Counted from the stretch's first letter, positions 1 through 9,471 are shown. The stretch: DNA of 64,000 nucleotides from Pseudomonas sp. DY-1 (GCF_003626975.1 NZ_CP032616.1:4316001-4380000); one strand, 5' to 3'. Notes: generated by a model not told the origin, from the letters alone. Translations and numbers: made by a program.

Positions 1-510
1 GCCGAGGAACAGGTCGCCGCCGGCCTGGATGTGCTGCGGACGGATGCCCTCGTCCTTCTGTCCGTTGATGAACCACTGTGCCTGACGTGCCGGCCAGCGC
101 TGCTCGTCGAGGCCGAGGTCGCGAATCACCCGCTTGACCAACCGCTGCTGGTCGTCGCTATCGAGGATCTGGAAGTTCTCGGTCAGGCCCGCTTCCTGCC
201 AGTGGGCGCGCAACAGGCGGTGCGCCAGACCGTGGAAGGTGCCGACCCACATGCCTGCCGGGTTGATCCCCAGCAGTTGCTCGATGCGCTGGCGCATTTC
301 GGCCGCGGCCTTGTTGGTGAAGGTCACCGACAGGATCGAGTGCGGCGAGGCCTGCTCCACCTGGATCAGCCAGGCGATGCGGTGCACCAGCACGCGAGTC
401 TTGCCGGAACCGGCGCCGGCAAGCACCAGTTGACGCCCCAGCGAGGCCGCTACGGCCTGGCGTTGAGCGTCGTTGAGGGAGTTCAGGAGGAGGGAGAGAT
501 CATCATGCAT
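1..510 (-). CDS. uvrD: DNA helicase II UvrD, N-terminal part (runs off the window)
   Basis: Only the first 170 codons are present; the gene continues beyond base 1. UvrD is the SF1A 3'-5' helicase of nucleotide excision and mismatch repair. The start is ATG at 508-510 (MHDDLSLLLNSLNDAQRQAV). The Q-motif region is followed by a Walker A motif GAGSGKT near residues 32-38, then motif Ia (FTNKAAAEM) and GTFHGLAHRLLR, all typical of UvrD/Rep/PcrA. The N-terminal wording fits UvrD better than Rep. It is transcribed away from the signalling gene at 712. About 200 bases separate them, with no further gene visible. Confidence 0.93.
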   Translation of the reverse strand, partial: MHDDLSLLLNSLNDAQRQAVAASLGRQLVLAGAGSGKTRVLVHRIAWLIQVEQASPHSILSVTFTNKAAAEMRQRIEQLLGINPAGMWVGTFHGLAHRLLRAHWQEAGLTENFQILDSDDQQRLVKRVIRDLGLDEQRWPARQAQWFINGQKDEGIRPQHIQAGGDLFLG

Positions 511-711
511 CGCGGCATTCTATTGGCGCGGCTGGGGGAGGGCAAACCGATGACCGGATGGTCAGCCGGATGGTCGCCGATCCGTGCGGCCGAGACCCTC
601 CGAAAGTTGGGGGACGCTCATCCGGAACCTCGCACATAAAGCTATTGCAGCGACTCACCGCTCGGGTAAGCTCCGGGCTCGCTTAGGCAGACCACTACAA
701 AAAAAGCGCCT

Positions 712-3597
712 ATGACCGCCAATTCAATGCCCGCAGACCAGGCGTCTTTCCTGGTCGACAGCCGTGAGATCCGCCAGCAGTTCGCGACCGACATTGCGGC
801 CGAGCGAACGCGCCTCCTTTATCAGGGCTCACAGGTCCCGACCCTGTTCATGCTGCTCAACGGCCTCGCCTGCGCCTACCTGCTCTGGGGGACCGGCAAC
901 GGCCTGCTGCTTGGCGGCTGGCTGGTCTGGCTCGTCCTGCTGGCCGTCCTGCGCCTGACCCAGGTGGCCGCCTTCAACAAGACACTGCCGTCGAAACAGG
1001 CCTGCCCGCGCTGGCGCCACGCCTTTCTGCTGGGGGCCGGCGCTTCCGGGCTGACCCTGGCTTTCGCCGCCGTGGCGCTGGTGCCGCCGGATGCATTCCT
1101 GACCCAGGCGCTGGTCTACGGGCTGATCGCCGCCGCGATACTCTCCGCCAGCGTCGCCTATGCGGTGAGTCTCTCGGCTTTCCTTACCTTCGCCCTGCCT
1201 TGTCTGCTGCCTTCCATTGCCTGGCTGCTGCTGGGGGATACCCCCCTGCTGCGCGGCTGGGGCGTGCTGGGCGTGATACTTGCCGCGTCGCTCATGGTGG
1301 TGGCCTGGCAGATCAACCGGCTGGTGCAGCGCAGCCTCCTGCAGCGGTTCCAGAACCAGGCATTGATCTGCCATCTCGAAGAAGCCAAGGCCCGCGCCGA
1401 GGGCCTCAACGGCGAGTTGGCTCGTGAAGTGGAGCAGCGCCGCCGTGCCGAGCGCGAACTGCGCCGTGCCCACGGTGAGCTGGAGATGCGCGTGGCCCAG
1501 CGTACGCTGGAACTGGCCGATGCCAGCCATGCTCTGGTCAAGAGCGAGGCACGCCTGGCCCTGGCCCTGGAAGCCAGCGAACTCGGCCTGTGGGACTGGA
1601 ACCTGGAGACCGACGAAGTTCATCACACGCAGCTAAAGGCCATCTTCGGCATCGACGCGGAGGACGTGACCCGCGTGCTGAGCGACCTGAAGCCGCGCCT
1701 GCACCCGGACGACCTGCCGCTGCTACGCCGGACCCTGGTGGAGCATATGAAGGGCCGAACGGATGGTTACGCCATCGACTACCGGGTGCGCCACAACGAT
1801 GGCCACTGGGTCTGGGTGGAAGACCGCGGCCGCGTGGTGGAGCGCGATGGAACCGGCAAGGTGCTGCGCATGCTGGGCACCCGCCGCGACATCACCGCGC
1901 GCAAGCACCAGGACGAGGAACAGCGCCTGGCGGCCACGGTGTTCGAGGCTGCCAGCGAGGGCATCGTCATCCTTGATCCCGACTATCGGGTGATCCAGAC
2001 CAATGAAGCTTTCAGCCAGGTCACCGGCTATCGCCAGGACGAAGTGATCGGGCGCAGCGTCGCAACCCTCATCGGCAACCGCGAAGCCCGCCGCCGCTAC
2101 TACCTGATCCGCGAAGAGCTGGAGCAAAGCGGCAGCTGGCAGGGCGAGCTGATGGACACGCGCAAGAGCGGTGAACTCTATCCGCAATGGCTGCAGCTCA
2201 ACGTGGTGCGCGACTCGCGGGGCAACGTCAGCCACATCGTCGGCTTCTTCGCCGATCTCACCTCCCGGCGGGAGGCCGAGGAGCGCCTGCGCTACCTGTC
2301 CAACTACGACGAACTCACCGGGTTGGCCAACCGCACCCTGTTCAAGGACCGCCTGCACGAGGCCAGCCAGCGCGCGCGGCAGAGTGGTCGCAGCCTGGCC
2401 TTGTTGCACATCGACCTGGATCGCTTCAAGGTGCTCAACGACAGCCTCGGCCATGAAGTGGCCGACCAGCTGCTGCGTCAGGTCAGCCGTCGGCTGACCC
2501 AGGCGGTGCCGGAAGCCGACACCATCGCGCGCCTGTCTGGTGACGAATTCGCGGTGATCCTCGACGCCTATGGCAGCCTTTCCAGCCTGGCGCGCCAGGC
2601 CAGTCGCCTACTCGGCAAGCTGCGCATGCCGATTACCGTGGGGGGCCACGAGCTGGTCATCAGCGGTTCGCTGGGCATCAGCCTGCTACCGGACAACGCC
2701 CGCGACATTTCCGCCCTGATCAGCCAGGCCAACATGGCCATGCAACATGCCAAACACCTGGGCGGCAACACCTTCCAGTTCTTCACCGACAACCTCCAGG
2801 CCTGCACCCTGGAGCGCCTGCAACTGGAGAACCAGCTGCGCAAGGCCATCGAGGAAGGCCAGCTGGAAGTCTTCTACCAGCCCAAGCTGGGCCTGGCCGA
2901 CAACAGTCTGAATGCCGCCGAGGCGCTGGTGCGCTGGCGTCATCCGCAGCAGGGGCTGATCCCACCGGGGGACTTCATCGGCCTGGCCGAGGAGACCGGG
3001 CTGATCGCGCCCATCGGAGAGTTCGTATTGCGCCAGGCCTGCCAGCAGGCCCGTGAGTGGCAGCGACAGGGGCTGGCCGACATCCGCGTTTCGGTAAACC
3101 TGTCGATGCACCAGCTGCGCCAGGGCAACCTCGTCAGCCTGGTGCGCCAGGTGCTGGAGGAAACTGGCCTGCAGGCCCGCCTGCTGGAGTTGGAGCTGAC
3201 CGAGAGCCACCTGCTGGAAAACGTCGAGAACGTCATCGCCACCTTCCACCAGCTACGGCAGCTCGGCGTAAAACTGGCCATCGACGATTTCGGCACCGGC
3301 TATTCATCCCTGAGTTATCTCAAGCGCTTCCCGGTGGACTACGTGAAGATCGACCAGACCTTCATTCGCGACCTCTCCGCCGGCAGCGAGGATGCGGCCA
3401 TCACCCGCGCAATCATCGCCATGGCCCACAGCCTGGAGCTGAAGGTGGTGGCCGAGGGCGTGGAAACCCAGGAACAGCTGAACTTCCTGCGCAGCCAGCG
3501 TTGCGACGAGATCCAGGGCTACCTGATCAGCCCGCCGGTGGAAGTGCCTCAGTTCGTGCGGCTGCTCAGGGAGCAGGCAACGGCGCTCTGGCACTGA
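712..3597 (+). CDS. membrane PAS-GGDEF-EAL signalling protein
   Basis: A 961-residue cyclic-di-GMP signalling protein. Residues about 45-205 hold several hydrophobic membrane segments, followed by a charged coiled coil (about 215-270). Two PAS domains follow (about 280-400 and 405-530), with W-rich PAS/PAC wording such as [11 protein letters not shown] and [10 protein letters not shown]. The GGDEF domain has the signature SGDEF at residues 609-613, so its first Gly is Ser and cyclase activity is uncertain. The EAL domain looks intact: EALVRW from residue 737, [10 protein letters not shown] and [11 protein letters not shown] infer mainly phosphodiesterase activity, with GGDEF perhaps regulatory. 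It appears monocistronic. The position next to uvrD matches a PAO1 neighbour as I remember it. Confidence 0.93.
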   Translation: MTANSMPADQASFLVDSREIRQQFATDIAAERTRLLYQGSQVPTLFMLLNGLACAYLLWGTGNGLLLGGWLVWLVLLAVLRLTQVAAFNKTLPSKQACPRWRHAFLLGAGASGLTLAFAAVALVPPDAFLTQALVYGLIAAAILSASVAYAVSLSAFLTFALPCLLPSIAWLLLGDTPLLRGWGVLGVILAASLMVVAWQINRLVQRSLLQRFQNQALICHLEEAKARAEGLNGELAREVEQRRRAERELRRAHGELEMRVAQRTLELADASHALVKSEARLALALEASELGLWDWNLETDEVHHTQLKAIFGIDAEDVTRVLSDLKPRLHPDDLPLLRRTLVEHMKGRTDGYAIDYRVRHNDGHWVWVEDRGRVVERDGTGKVLRMLGTRRDITARKHQDEEQRLAATVFEAASEGIVILDPDYRVIQTNEAFSQVTGYRQDEVIGRSVATLIGNREARRRYYLIREELEQSGSWQGELMDTRKSGELYPQWLQLNVVRDSRGNVSHIVGFFADLTSRREAEERLRYLSNYDELTGLANRTLFKDRLHEASQRARQSGRSLALLHIDLDRFKVLNDSLGHEVADQLLRQVSRRLTQAVPEADTIARLSGDEFAVILDAYGSLSSLARQASRLLGKLRMPITVGGHELVISGSLGISLLPDNARDISALISQANMAMQHAKHLGGNTFQFFTDNLQACTLERLQLENQLRKAIEEGQLEVFYQPKLGLADNSLNAAEALVRWRHPQQGLIPPGDFIGLAEETGLIAPIGEFVLRQACQQAREWQRQGLADIRVSVNLSMHQLRQGNLVSLVRQVLEETGLQARLLELELTESHLLENVENVIATFHQLRQLGVKLAIDDFGTGYSSLSYLKRFPVDYVKIDQTFIRDLSAGSEDAAITRAIIAMAHSLELKVVAEGVETQEQLNFLRSQRCDEIQGYLISPPVEVPQFVRLLREQATALWH

Positions 3598-3637
3598 CGC
3601 GGTCCGCAGCGGTGCGCGCGGCGTCCCCCATCCGGCC

Positions 3638-4963
3638 TCAGGCGCTTGCAGCGGTGCGGCTGTTGCCGGTGCTGAACCAGCGCATCAGCAGCGCATTTTC
3701 CAGTGGCAGGTCTTCCGGCAGCGGCAGGTAAAGGGTGTGGCCGTCGCCTGGGGCCACTGTCTTGCGCTCGCCGAAGCGGTTTTCCAGGGCTTCCAGCTTG
3801 AAATCCACATTGCCTCGCGGCGTCATGAGTTGCAGGCGGTCGCCTACTGCGAAATGATTCTTCACGCGCACTTCCGCGAGCCCGTGACGCACCACCCCGG
3901 TCAGCTCCCCGACGAACTGCTGGCGCTCGGCAAGGGAGTAGCCGTGCTCATAGTTCTGGTACTCGTCATGCACGTGGCGGCGCAGGAAGCCTTCGGTGTA
4001 GCCGCGGTTGGCCAGTGATTCGAGGTCGTCCATCAGGGTGCGGTCGAAGGGGCGCCCGGCACAGGCGTCGTCGATGGCCTTGCGGTAGGCCTGGGCGGTG
4101 CGCGCCACATAGAAGTGCGATTTGGTGCGGCCCTCGATTTTCAGCGAATGCACGCCCAGCTGCAGCAACCGCTCCACGTGGTGCACGGCGCGCAGATCCT
4201 TGGAGTTCATGATGTAGGTGCCGTGCTCGTCTTCCCAGGCGGACATCAGCTCGCCTGGACGGTTGGCCTCTTCCAGCAGGACCAACTGCTCGCTCGGCGC
4301 GCCGCAACCAAGCGTTGGCACCAGTTGGCCCAGCTCATCCTCCTGCGCGGGCTTGGCGCCGTACTGCCATCGGCAGGCGTTAGTGCAGGTGCCCTGGTTG
4401 GGATCGCGGTGATTGAGGTAGCCCGACAGCAGGCAGCGGCCGGAATAAGCCATGCACAAGGCGCCGTGGACAAAGACTTCCAGCTCCATGCCCGGCACCT
4501 GCTGGCGGATTTCGCCGATTTCCTCCAGGGACAGCTCCCGCGACAGGATCACCCGGCTGAGCCCCTGCTGCTGCCAGAATTTCACACTGGCCCAGTTCAC
4601 CGCGTTGGCCTGCACCGAGAGGTGGATGGGCATCTGCGGGAAGTGCTCGCGCACCAGCATGATCAGGCCGGGATCGGACATGATCAGCGCATCTGGCCCC
4701 ATGGCGATGACCGGCTCCAGGTCCTTGAGGAAAGTGCGCAGCTTGGCGTTGTGCGGGGCGATGTTCACCACCACGTAGAAACGCTTGCCGGCGGCATGTG
4801 CTTCGGTGATGCCAAGAGCCAGGTTGGCGTGGTCGAACTCGTTGTTGCGTACCCGCAGGCTATAGCGCGGCTGGCCGGCGTAGACGGCGTCGGCGCCGTA
4901 GGCGAAGGCGAAGCGCATGGCCTTGAGGGTACCGGCGGGGGAAAGCAGTTCGGGACGGTGCAT
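3638..4963 (-). CDS. trhP: U32 family tRNA hydroxylation protein TrhP (YegQ)
   Basis: A 441-residue U32-family protein very close to E. coli YegQ/TrhP. That enzyme acts in prephenate-dependent 5-hydroxylation of uridine 34 in tRNA wobble positions. The start MHRPELLSPAGTL at 4963 aligns with the family N-terminus. The open frame extends to 5149 but runs into an intergenic repeat, so I rejected the longer start. The U32 signature HGALCMAYSGRCLLSGY is present, and Cys170, Cys177, Cys193 and Cys197 are the likely Fe-S or metal ligands. The C-terminal beta-barrel domain (about 350-441) follows. It is older literature's 'peptidase U32', but no proteolysis is implied here. It lies 3' of the G6PD-like gene on the same strand, separated by about 200 bases containing a hairpin repeat. 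Confidence 0.92.
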   Translation of the reverse strand: MHRPELLSPAGTLKAMRFAFAYGADAVYAGQPRYSLRVRNNEFDHANLALGITEAHAAGKRFYVVVNIAPHNAKLRTFLKDLEPVIAMGPDALIMSDPGLIMLVREHFPQMPIHLSVQANAVNWASVKFWQQQGLSRVILSRELSLEEIGEIRQQVPGMELEVFVHGALCMAYSGRCLLSGYLNHRDPNQGTCTNACRWQYGAKPAQEDELGQLVPTLGCGAPSEQLVLLEEANRPGELMSAWEDEHGTYIMNSKDLRAVHHVERLLQLGVHSLKIEGRTKSHFYVARTAQAYRKAIDDACAGRPFDRTLMDDLESLANRGYTEGFLRRHVHDEYQNYEHGYSLAERQQFVGELTGVVRHGLAEVRVKNHFAVGDRLQLMTPRGNVDFKLEALENRFGERKTVAPGDGHTLYLPLPEDLPLENALLMRWFSTGNSRTAASA

Positions 4964-5085
4964 GGCGCGGCTCGCGGAGGAGGGCAAAAGACGCGCGATT
5001 CTAGGGATAGGGCGAGAGGGCTTTATTGCTCTGGAGCAATGGGTAACGCCAGGTGTCGCGCTTGCGAGGGCGGAGGTCGTTTTCG

Positions 5086-5150
5086 GTAGGGTGCGCTGTG
5101 CGCACCGGAGAGCTTGCACGGGAATCTCCGGTGCGCACCGCGCACGCACC
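5086..5150. repeat. dispersed intergenic repeat, GTAGGGTGCGC family, copy 1
   Basis: Begins with GTAGGGTGCGCTGTGCGCAC and ends with a near inverted copy (TCTCCGGTGCGCACC ... CGCACC), so it can fold into a long imperfect hairpin. The same 20-base start recurs at 44952, and the inverted end (GCGCACCCTAC) at 21888 and 44992. It lies between two same-strand genes and may act as an mRNA 3' hairpin. This is a known style of pseudomonad intergenic repeat; I cannot assign it a published family name. Confidence 0.75.
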
Positions 5151-5166
5151 TTATGGAAGGTCGCGT

Positions 5167-6609
5167 TCAGTCGTGCCAGGCGCGCTGGTGCAACTCCAGC
5201 AGGCTGTGGGCCTGTTCCGGTCCGGTGGAACCTGCAGGGTAGGGGCGCGGGCTCTGGTAGTACTCGTGCCAGCCTTCGAGGATCGGGTTGATCCAGCGCC
5301 AGGCGGCTTCGACTTCGTCGCGGCGCATGAACAGCGTCGAATCACCTTCGATCACGTCCAGCAGCAGGCGCTCGTAGGCGTCCCAGCGGCGCTGGTGGCT
5401 GAAGGCCTTGGCCAGGTTCAGGTCCAGCTCCACCGGTTCCAGGTTCATGCCTTTTCCCGGCGTCTTGGCCATCAGTTGCAGACTGATGCGTTCCTCCGGC
5501 TGCAGGCGGATCAGCAGGCGATTGGCCTCGCCATCGGCGAACAGGCGGTGAGGCACCGGCTTGAACTGGATGACGATTTCCGAGTATTTGCGCGCCAGGC
5601 GCTTGCCGGTGCGCAGGTAGAAGGGCACGCCGGCCCATCGCCAGTTGTCGATCTCCACCTGCACGGCGACGAAGGTCTCGGTGTCACTGTCGTTGTCGAC
5701 GTTCTTCTCGAAGTAGTAGGCCGGCACTTCCTGGCCACCGATCTTCCCGGCGCTGTACTGGCCGCGCACGGTCTTGTCGCGTACGTCCTGCCCAGAGATG
5801 GGTTTCAGTGCTTCGAGGATTTTCACCTTCTCGTTGCGCACAGCCTCGGCGTCGAAGCGTACTGGAGCTTCCATGGCCACCAGGCAGAGCAGCTGCAGCA
5901 GGTGGTTCTGCACCATGTCGCGCATGGCCCCGGAGCGGTCGTAGTAGGCACCGCGGTTCTCCACGCCGAGCGTCTCGCAGACGCTGATCTGTACATGGTC
6001 GACGTGCCCGGCACGCCAGATCGGCTCGAACAGGCCGTTGGCGAAGCGCAGCGCCATGAGGTTCTGCACGGTTTCCTTGCCCAGGTAGTGGTCGATGCGG
6101 AACACCTGGGATTCATCGAACACCTTGCCGATGGCGGCATTGATCGCCTGGGCCGACTCCAGCGAATGGCCGATCGGCTTTTCCAGCACGATGCGTGACT
6201 TCGGGGTGGCCAGCCGGGCAATCGACAGGTGCGCGGCGATATCTTCGAACAGGTCGGGCGCGGTGGCCAGGTAGTAGACCCGCCCACAGCCGGGGTCGGG
6301 CCCGAGGTAGCGGGCCAGGCGACCGAAATCGGCGCTCTGGGAAACGTCCATGGCGAAGTAGTCCAAGCGCTCGGCAAAGCTGCTCCAGCCCTCGGCGGTA
6401 AAGTCCGCGCGAGCCACCTGGGCCCGGCAGCGGCGCTCGGCGAGGGCGCGGTAGCCGTCACGATCGAGGGTGTTGCGGGCCAGGGCGAGGATCCGCATCT
6501 GCGGATGCAGGCGCCCTTCGCGATGCAGGTGATAGAGGGCCGGAAGCAGCTTGTGTAGGGCGAGATCGCCGGTGCCGCCGAAGACGAGCATGTCGCAGGA
6601 GCTGGTCAA
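5167..6609 (-). CDS. zwf: glucose-6-phosphate 1-dehydrogenase (second-type paralogue)
   Basis: Oxidises glucose-6-phosphate to 6-phosphogluconolactone with NAD(P)+, feeding the Entner-Doudoroff and pentose phosphate routes. It has the dinucleotide-binding start FGGTGDLALHK (residues 10-20), EKPIG (143-147) and the catalytic signature RIDHYLGKE (171-179). I chose TTG at 6609, about 9 bases after an AGGGAG ribosome-binding site; an in-frame GTG at 6633 would add 8 residues. The product is 480 residues. Unlike the main pseudomonad zwf it is not beside pgl and eda. It is divergent from an RpiR/HexR-like regulator, with a perfect palindrome between them. In P. aeruginosa, as I recall, a second G6PD lies at this place. 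Confidence 0.9.
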   Translation of the reverse strand: MTSSCDMLVFGGTGDLALHKLLPALYHLHREGRLHPQMRILALARNTLDRDGYRALAERRCRAQVARADFTAEGWSSFAERLDYFAMDVSQSADFGRLARYLGPDPGCGRVYYLATAPDLFEDIAAHLSIARLATPKSRIVLEKPIGHSLESAQAINAAIGKVFDESQVFRIDHYLGKETVQNLMALRFANGLFEPIWRAGHVDHVQISVCETLGVENRGAYYDRSGAMRDMVQNHLLQLLCLVAMEAPVRFDAEAVRNEKVKILEALKPISGQDVRDKTVRGQYSAGKIGGQEVPAYYFEKNVDNDSDTETFVAVQVEIDNWRWAGVPFYLRTGKRLARKYSEIVIQFKPVPHRLFADGEANRLLIRLQPEERISLQLMAKTPGKGMNLEPVELDLNLAKAFSHQRRWDAYERLLLDVIEGDSTLFMRRDEVEAAWRWINPILEGWHEYYQSPRPYPAGSTGPEQAHSLLELHQRAWHD

Positions 6610-6673
6610 GGATGCGCTCTCCCTTCCTTGCACGCGGAGAAATAGTGGTTCAACTGGGCGGAAAAGCGGTTCA

Positions 6674-6688
6674 TGTAGTATAACTACA
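6674..6688. promoter_or_regulatory. HexR-like operator palindrome
   Basis: TGTAGTATAACTACA is a perfect 15-base palindrome (6-base arms, 3-base centre) in the divergent region between the G6PD-like gene and the RpiR-family regulator. It matches the general form of HexR operators (TTGT...ACAA, TGTARTWWWAYTACA as I remember it). A partial second ACTACAG lies at 6694-6700. It likely controls one or both flanking genes; binding by the adjacent regulator or by HexR itself is inference. Confidence 0.7.
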
Positions 6689-6739
6689 AGGCCACTACAG
6701 CCTGATTCCGCCGATCATAACCGAGTCGCGCGTCGTTGC

Positions 6740-7654
6740 ATGACTGAAGAAAGCGGCGAAACCCCCATTCCAGACAGAGCCTGCCCTGTGAACCTGCTGC
6801 AACATATCGCCCAGTCGCGTCATCTGCTACGCAAGTCGGAACTGAAAGTCGCCGACCACGTCCTGCTCGATCCCGCTGCGGTCATGCACAGCTCCATGGC
6901 CGACCTGGCCCAGGGCGTCGGGGTCAGTGAGCCAACCATCGTGCGCTTCTGCCGCGCCATCGGTTGCGGTGGCTTCCAGGACCTCAAGCTGAAACTGGCG
7001 CAGAGCCTGGCCGCCGGTGCCAGCTTCGGCCAGTTCGCGATCCACGAGGACGACTCGGTCGCGGACTTCAGCCTGAAGATCTTCGACACCACCCTGCACA
7101 CCCTGATAGAAGTCCGTGAGAAGCTCGACCCGGAAGCGCTGCAGCGTGCCATTGGCGCCTGTGCCCAGGCCCAGCGCGTGGAGTTCTACGGTTTCGGCGC
7201 ATCCGGCGCGGTGGCGGCCGACGCCCAACACAAGTTCTTCCGCCTGCTGCTGACCGCGGCGGCCTATTCCGACCCGCACATGCAGGCGATGTCGGCGGTC
7301 ACCCTGAAGCCTTCGGATGTGGCCATCTGCATTTCCCAGTCGGGCCGTTCCAAGGACCTGCTGATCACCGCCAACCTGGTGCGTGAAGCTGGCGCCACCC
7401 TCATCACCCTGTGCCCGAGCCAGACCCCGCTGGCCGACCTGGCCACGGTAAACCTCGCCATCGACGTGCAGGAAGACACCGAGATCTACACCCCGCTGAC
7501 CTCGCGCATCGCCCACCTGGTGGTGATCGACGTGTTGGCCATGGGCGTCGCCATGGCCCGTGGTCCGACCCTGGTCAACCACCTCAAGAGCGTGAAGCGC
7601 AGTCTGCGCAGCCTGCGCCTCTCACCCAAGTCGGTGAAGAGCGCCGAGGACTGA
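6740..7654 (+). CDS. RpiR/HexR-family transcriptional regulator
   Basis: An RpiR-type sugar-phosphate-sensing repressor of 304 residues from the ATG at 6740; GTG at 6788 (VNLLQHIAQ) is an alternative giving 288 residues and neither has a clear Shine-Dalgarno. The N-terminal HTH_6 domain carries LRKSELKVADHVL and VSEPTIVRFCRAIG as recognition segments. The C-terminal SIS domain (FYGFGASGAVAADAQHKFFRL, ISQSGRSKDLL) would bind a phosphosugar. It resembles HexR but sits with the orphan G6PD-like gene, not with the zwf-pgl-eda operon, so I treat it as a HexR paralogue. Divergent layout with a shared palindrome suggests autoregulation and control of the dehydrogenase. Confidence 0.88.
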   Translation: MTEESGETPIPDRACPVNLLQHIAQSRHLLRKSELKVADHVLLDPAAVMHSSMADLAQGVGVSEPTIVRFCRAIGCGGFQDLKLKLAQSLAAGASFGQFAIHEDDSVADFSLKIFDTTLHTLIEVREKLDPEALQRAIGACAQAQRVEFYGFGASGAVAADAQHKFFRLLLTAAAYSDPHMQAMSAVTLKPSDVAICISQSGRSKDLLITANLVREAGATLITLCPSQTPLADLATVNLAIDVQEDTEIYTPLTSRIAHLVVIDVLAMGVAMARGPTLVNHLKSVKRSLRSLRLSPKSVKSAED

Positions 7655-7700
7655 GTCGGCGCCTGATCGAGCGAGACGTCGGCTTCCGGCGCGCAGACGA

Positions 7701-8075
7701 TCAGGCCAGCCCCTGCCTCACCAGCAACCGCTCTATCGCTTCGATGAATGGCCCACTGCCTGGCCAACTGGTAATCCGCCCCAACGGTCGACCGTGGTAG
7801 AGGGCTATGAACGTGGGCACCCCGTGCAACCCGAAGCGCAGTGCCAGCGCCGGGTCTTCGTCCACTTCGTCATGCAACCAGCGCACCTGGGGCCACTGGC
7901 AGCGCTCCTGGATGCGCAGCAAGTCGTGCTTGGCCACGTCGCAGAGAGGGCAGTCGTCCTGCCACAGGTAGAGCAGCACCAGTCGTTGGCGTTCGCTGGC
8001 CAGTACGTCATCGAGAATGCTGGCGCGCACCCGTTGGATCGGAAAGCGTTGGAAGAATTCGACGGCATTGCTCAT
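7701..8075 (-). CDS. thioredoxin-like protein with CPLC motif
   Basis: A 124-residue soluble thioredoxin-fold protein. It has a redox-type CxxC (Cys42-Pro-Leu-Cys45 in WQDDCPLCDVAK) and the cis-proline loop GVPTF (Pro87). The start at 8075 follows GGAGG with a 5-base spacer; a longer frame to 8114 lacks such a site. CPLC is an unusual variant of the thioredoxin CGPC, so substrate and direction of redox chemistry are unknown. The N-terminal 25 residues are an extension before the fold. It appears to be a single gene facing the RpiR regulator tail to tail. No signal peptide is seen, so it is probably cytoplasmic. Confidence 0.82.
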   Translation of the reverse strand: MSNAVEFFQRFPIQRVRASILDDVLASERQRLVLLYLWQDDCPLCDVAKHDLLRIQERCQWPQVRWLHDEVDEDPALALRFGLHGVPTFIALYHGRPLGRITSWPGSGPFIEAIERLLVRQGLA

Positions 8076-8265
8076 GGCGTCCTCCAGCGGCGTCGCCCCG
8101 TAATTGCTGAGCAAAGTCGCGCGGTGACGGTCTGTCCAGCTATCGCGCCGATAGCCTGAAACCTTCGTTTCACCACAGATTCACCGAGCCTTCGTGAAAG
8201 CGTCACAGGCGCGGACGATCCTGCGCCTGTCAGCCTGCTTCCTAACCCACCCAGGGAGAGATGCC

Positions 8266-8487
8266 ATGCAACGCGTTCACGATGATTCAGCCCATCTGGA
8301 CAGCAAGACCCGGCGCAAACTGGAGGACCAGCGGCGTATGCAGTATCGCCGCGCGATTGAAGACCGCGCCGAACAGCGTCGCCTGCAGATGGAGTGTTCG
8401 GACTACCCCTACCCCGAACTGATCGCCGCTAATTACCTGTTGTCGTCAAAGGCAGTGCGCCGGAAAAGCGGTGCGAAAGTGCGCTGA
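8266..8487 (+). CDS. small charged conserved-type hypothetical protein
   Basis: A 73-residue protein I do not recognise. It is rich in Arg, Lys and Glu in its first two thirds (KTRRKLEDQRRMQYRRAIEDRAEQRRLQ), predicted helical, and then has an aromatic patch SDYPYPELIAANYLL. The ATG at 8266 follows AGGGAG with a 7-base spacer, a good translation start. Its last 59 bases overlap, tail to tail, the 3' end of the pycR gene on the other strand. No membrane segment or metal motif is seen. Function unknown. Confidence 0.65.
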   Translation: MQRVHDDSAHLDSKTRRKLEDQRRMQYRRAIEDRAEQRRLQMECSDYPYPELIAANYLLSSKAVRRKSGAKVR

Positions 8488-9391
8488 TCTGTGCGCGTTC
8501 TTCGCGGATAAAGGCCAGAAACGCCTGGGCGACCGGCGATAGCCGCTTGCCCTTGGCATGCACTGCGCACCAGCTGCGATACAGTGGCAGTTCCTCCACT
8601 GGCAGCTCCCGCAGCAACCCGGTCGCCAGCTCCAGGCTCACCGCATGGCGCGGGATCAGGGCGATGCCAAGATCGGCCACCACGCATTCCTTCTGCGCAT
8701 CCAGCGAGGCCACTTCCATGGTCTGCGCGAAGTGCGCGCGCTTCTGCTGGAAGTACTCCTCGCAGGCCTTGCGGGTGCCCGAGCCGGCCTCGCGGACCAG
8801 CAGCGTGTAGGGCTCCAGGTCCTTCAGGGTCAGTTTCGCGACGTTGGACAGCGGGTGGCTGGGCGGCGCCACCGCGACTATCGGGTTGTTCAGGAAGGGG
8901 AGGAACTCCAGGGCCATGTCCTGGGGCACCAGGGACATGATCACCAGGTCGTCACGGTTGTCCGAGAGACGTTTGATCACCTGCGCGCGATTAGTCACCA
9001 CCAGGTGCAGGCTGACGTCCGGATGCTGCTCGCGGAAGGCCGCGAACAGGTGCGGCGCGAAGTACTTGGCGCTCGATTCCACTGCCAGGTTGAGCTGGCC
9101 CTGCAGTGAGCCCTGCAGGTCCGACAGCTGCATGTCGAGACTGGCCAGGCGCTGGAAGATATCGCTGCTGGCGCGCATCAACGCCTCTGCAGCATCGGTC
9201 ACGTAGAGCTTCTTGCCGACGTACTCGAACAGCGGCTGGCCCACCAACTCCTCGAGCTGGCGGATCTGCAGGCTGACGGCCGGCTGGGTCAGCGCCATCT
9301 CCTCGGCCGCCCGGCTGTAGGAGCGGCTTTCGAACACCGCACGGAATACCTGGAGCTGGCGCAGCGTCATACGCAGCAGGGTCTTGCGCAT
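8429..9391 (-). CDS. pycR: LysR-type regulator of pyruvate carboxylase
   Basis: A 320-residue LysR-family regulator. The N-terminal winged HTH (MTLRQLQVFRAVFESRSYSRAAEEMALTQ) is followed by a linker helix and a periplasmic-binding-like effector domain (about 95-300). It is divergent from pycA, as is PycR in P. aeruginosa, where the regulator has been linked to lipid metabolism and virulence as well as anaplerosis. The start at 9391 (MRKTLL) is kept because it is the first ATG; MTLRQ at 9370 is possible. The 3' end overlaps a small gene on the other strand. The shared 186-base region holds a LysR-type inverted repeat. Confidence 0.88.
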   Translation of the reverse strand: MRKTLLRMTLRQLQVFRAVFESRSYSRAAEEMALTQPAVSLQIRQLEELVGQPLFEYVGKKLYVTDAAEALMRASSDIFQRLASLDMQLSDLQGSLQGQLNLAVESSAKYFAPHLFAAFREQHPDVSLHLVVTNRAQVIKRLSDNRDDLVIMSLVPQDMALEFLPFLNNPIVAVAPPSHPLSNVAKLTLKDLEPYTLLVREAGSGTRKACEEYFQQKRAHFAQTMEVASLDAQKECVVADLGIALIPRHAVSLELATGLLRELPVEELPLYRSWCAVHAKGKRLSPVAQAFLAFIREERAQISALSHRFSGALPLTTTGN

Positions 9392-9449
9392 CGATTTTGG
9401 CCTCGAGGGATGGGCAGGGTTGCTGACTATAAGCTCAACCTAATGGATA

Positions 9450-9471
9450 CCCCAATAATTATTGATTGGGG
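9450..9471. promoter_or_regulatory. LysR-type inverted repeat in the pycR-pycA divergent region
   Basis: CCCCAAT - 8 bases - ATTGGGG, a perfect 7-base inverted repeat with an AT-rich centre. It sits about 60 bases from the pycR start and 107 bases from the pycA start. This is a plausible PycR operator. The assignment is inferred from position and symmetry only. Confidence 0.55.

Noticed and set aside
3638..5149. Longer TrhP start at 5149 (503 residues)
   Set aside because: The extra 62 residues are encoded partly by an intergenic repeat and have no counterpart in the family; the conserved MHRPELLSPAG start at 4963 fits.
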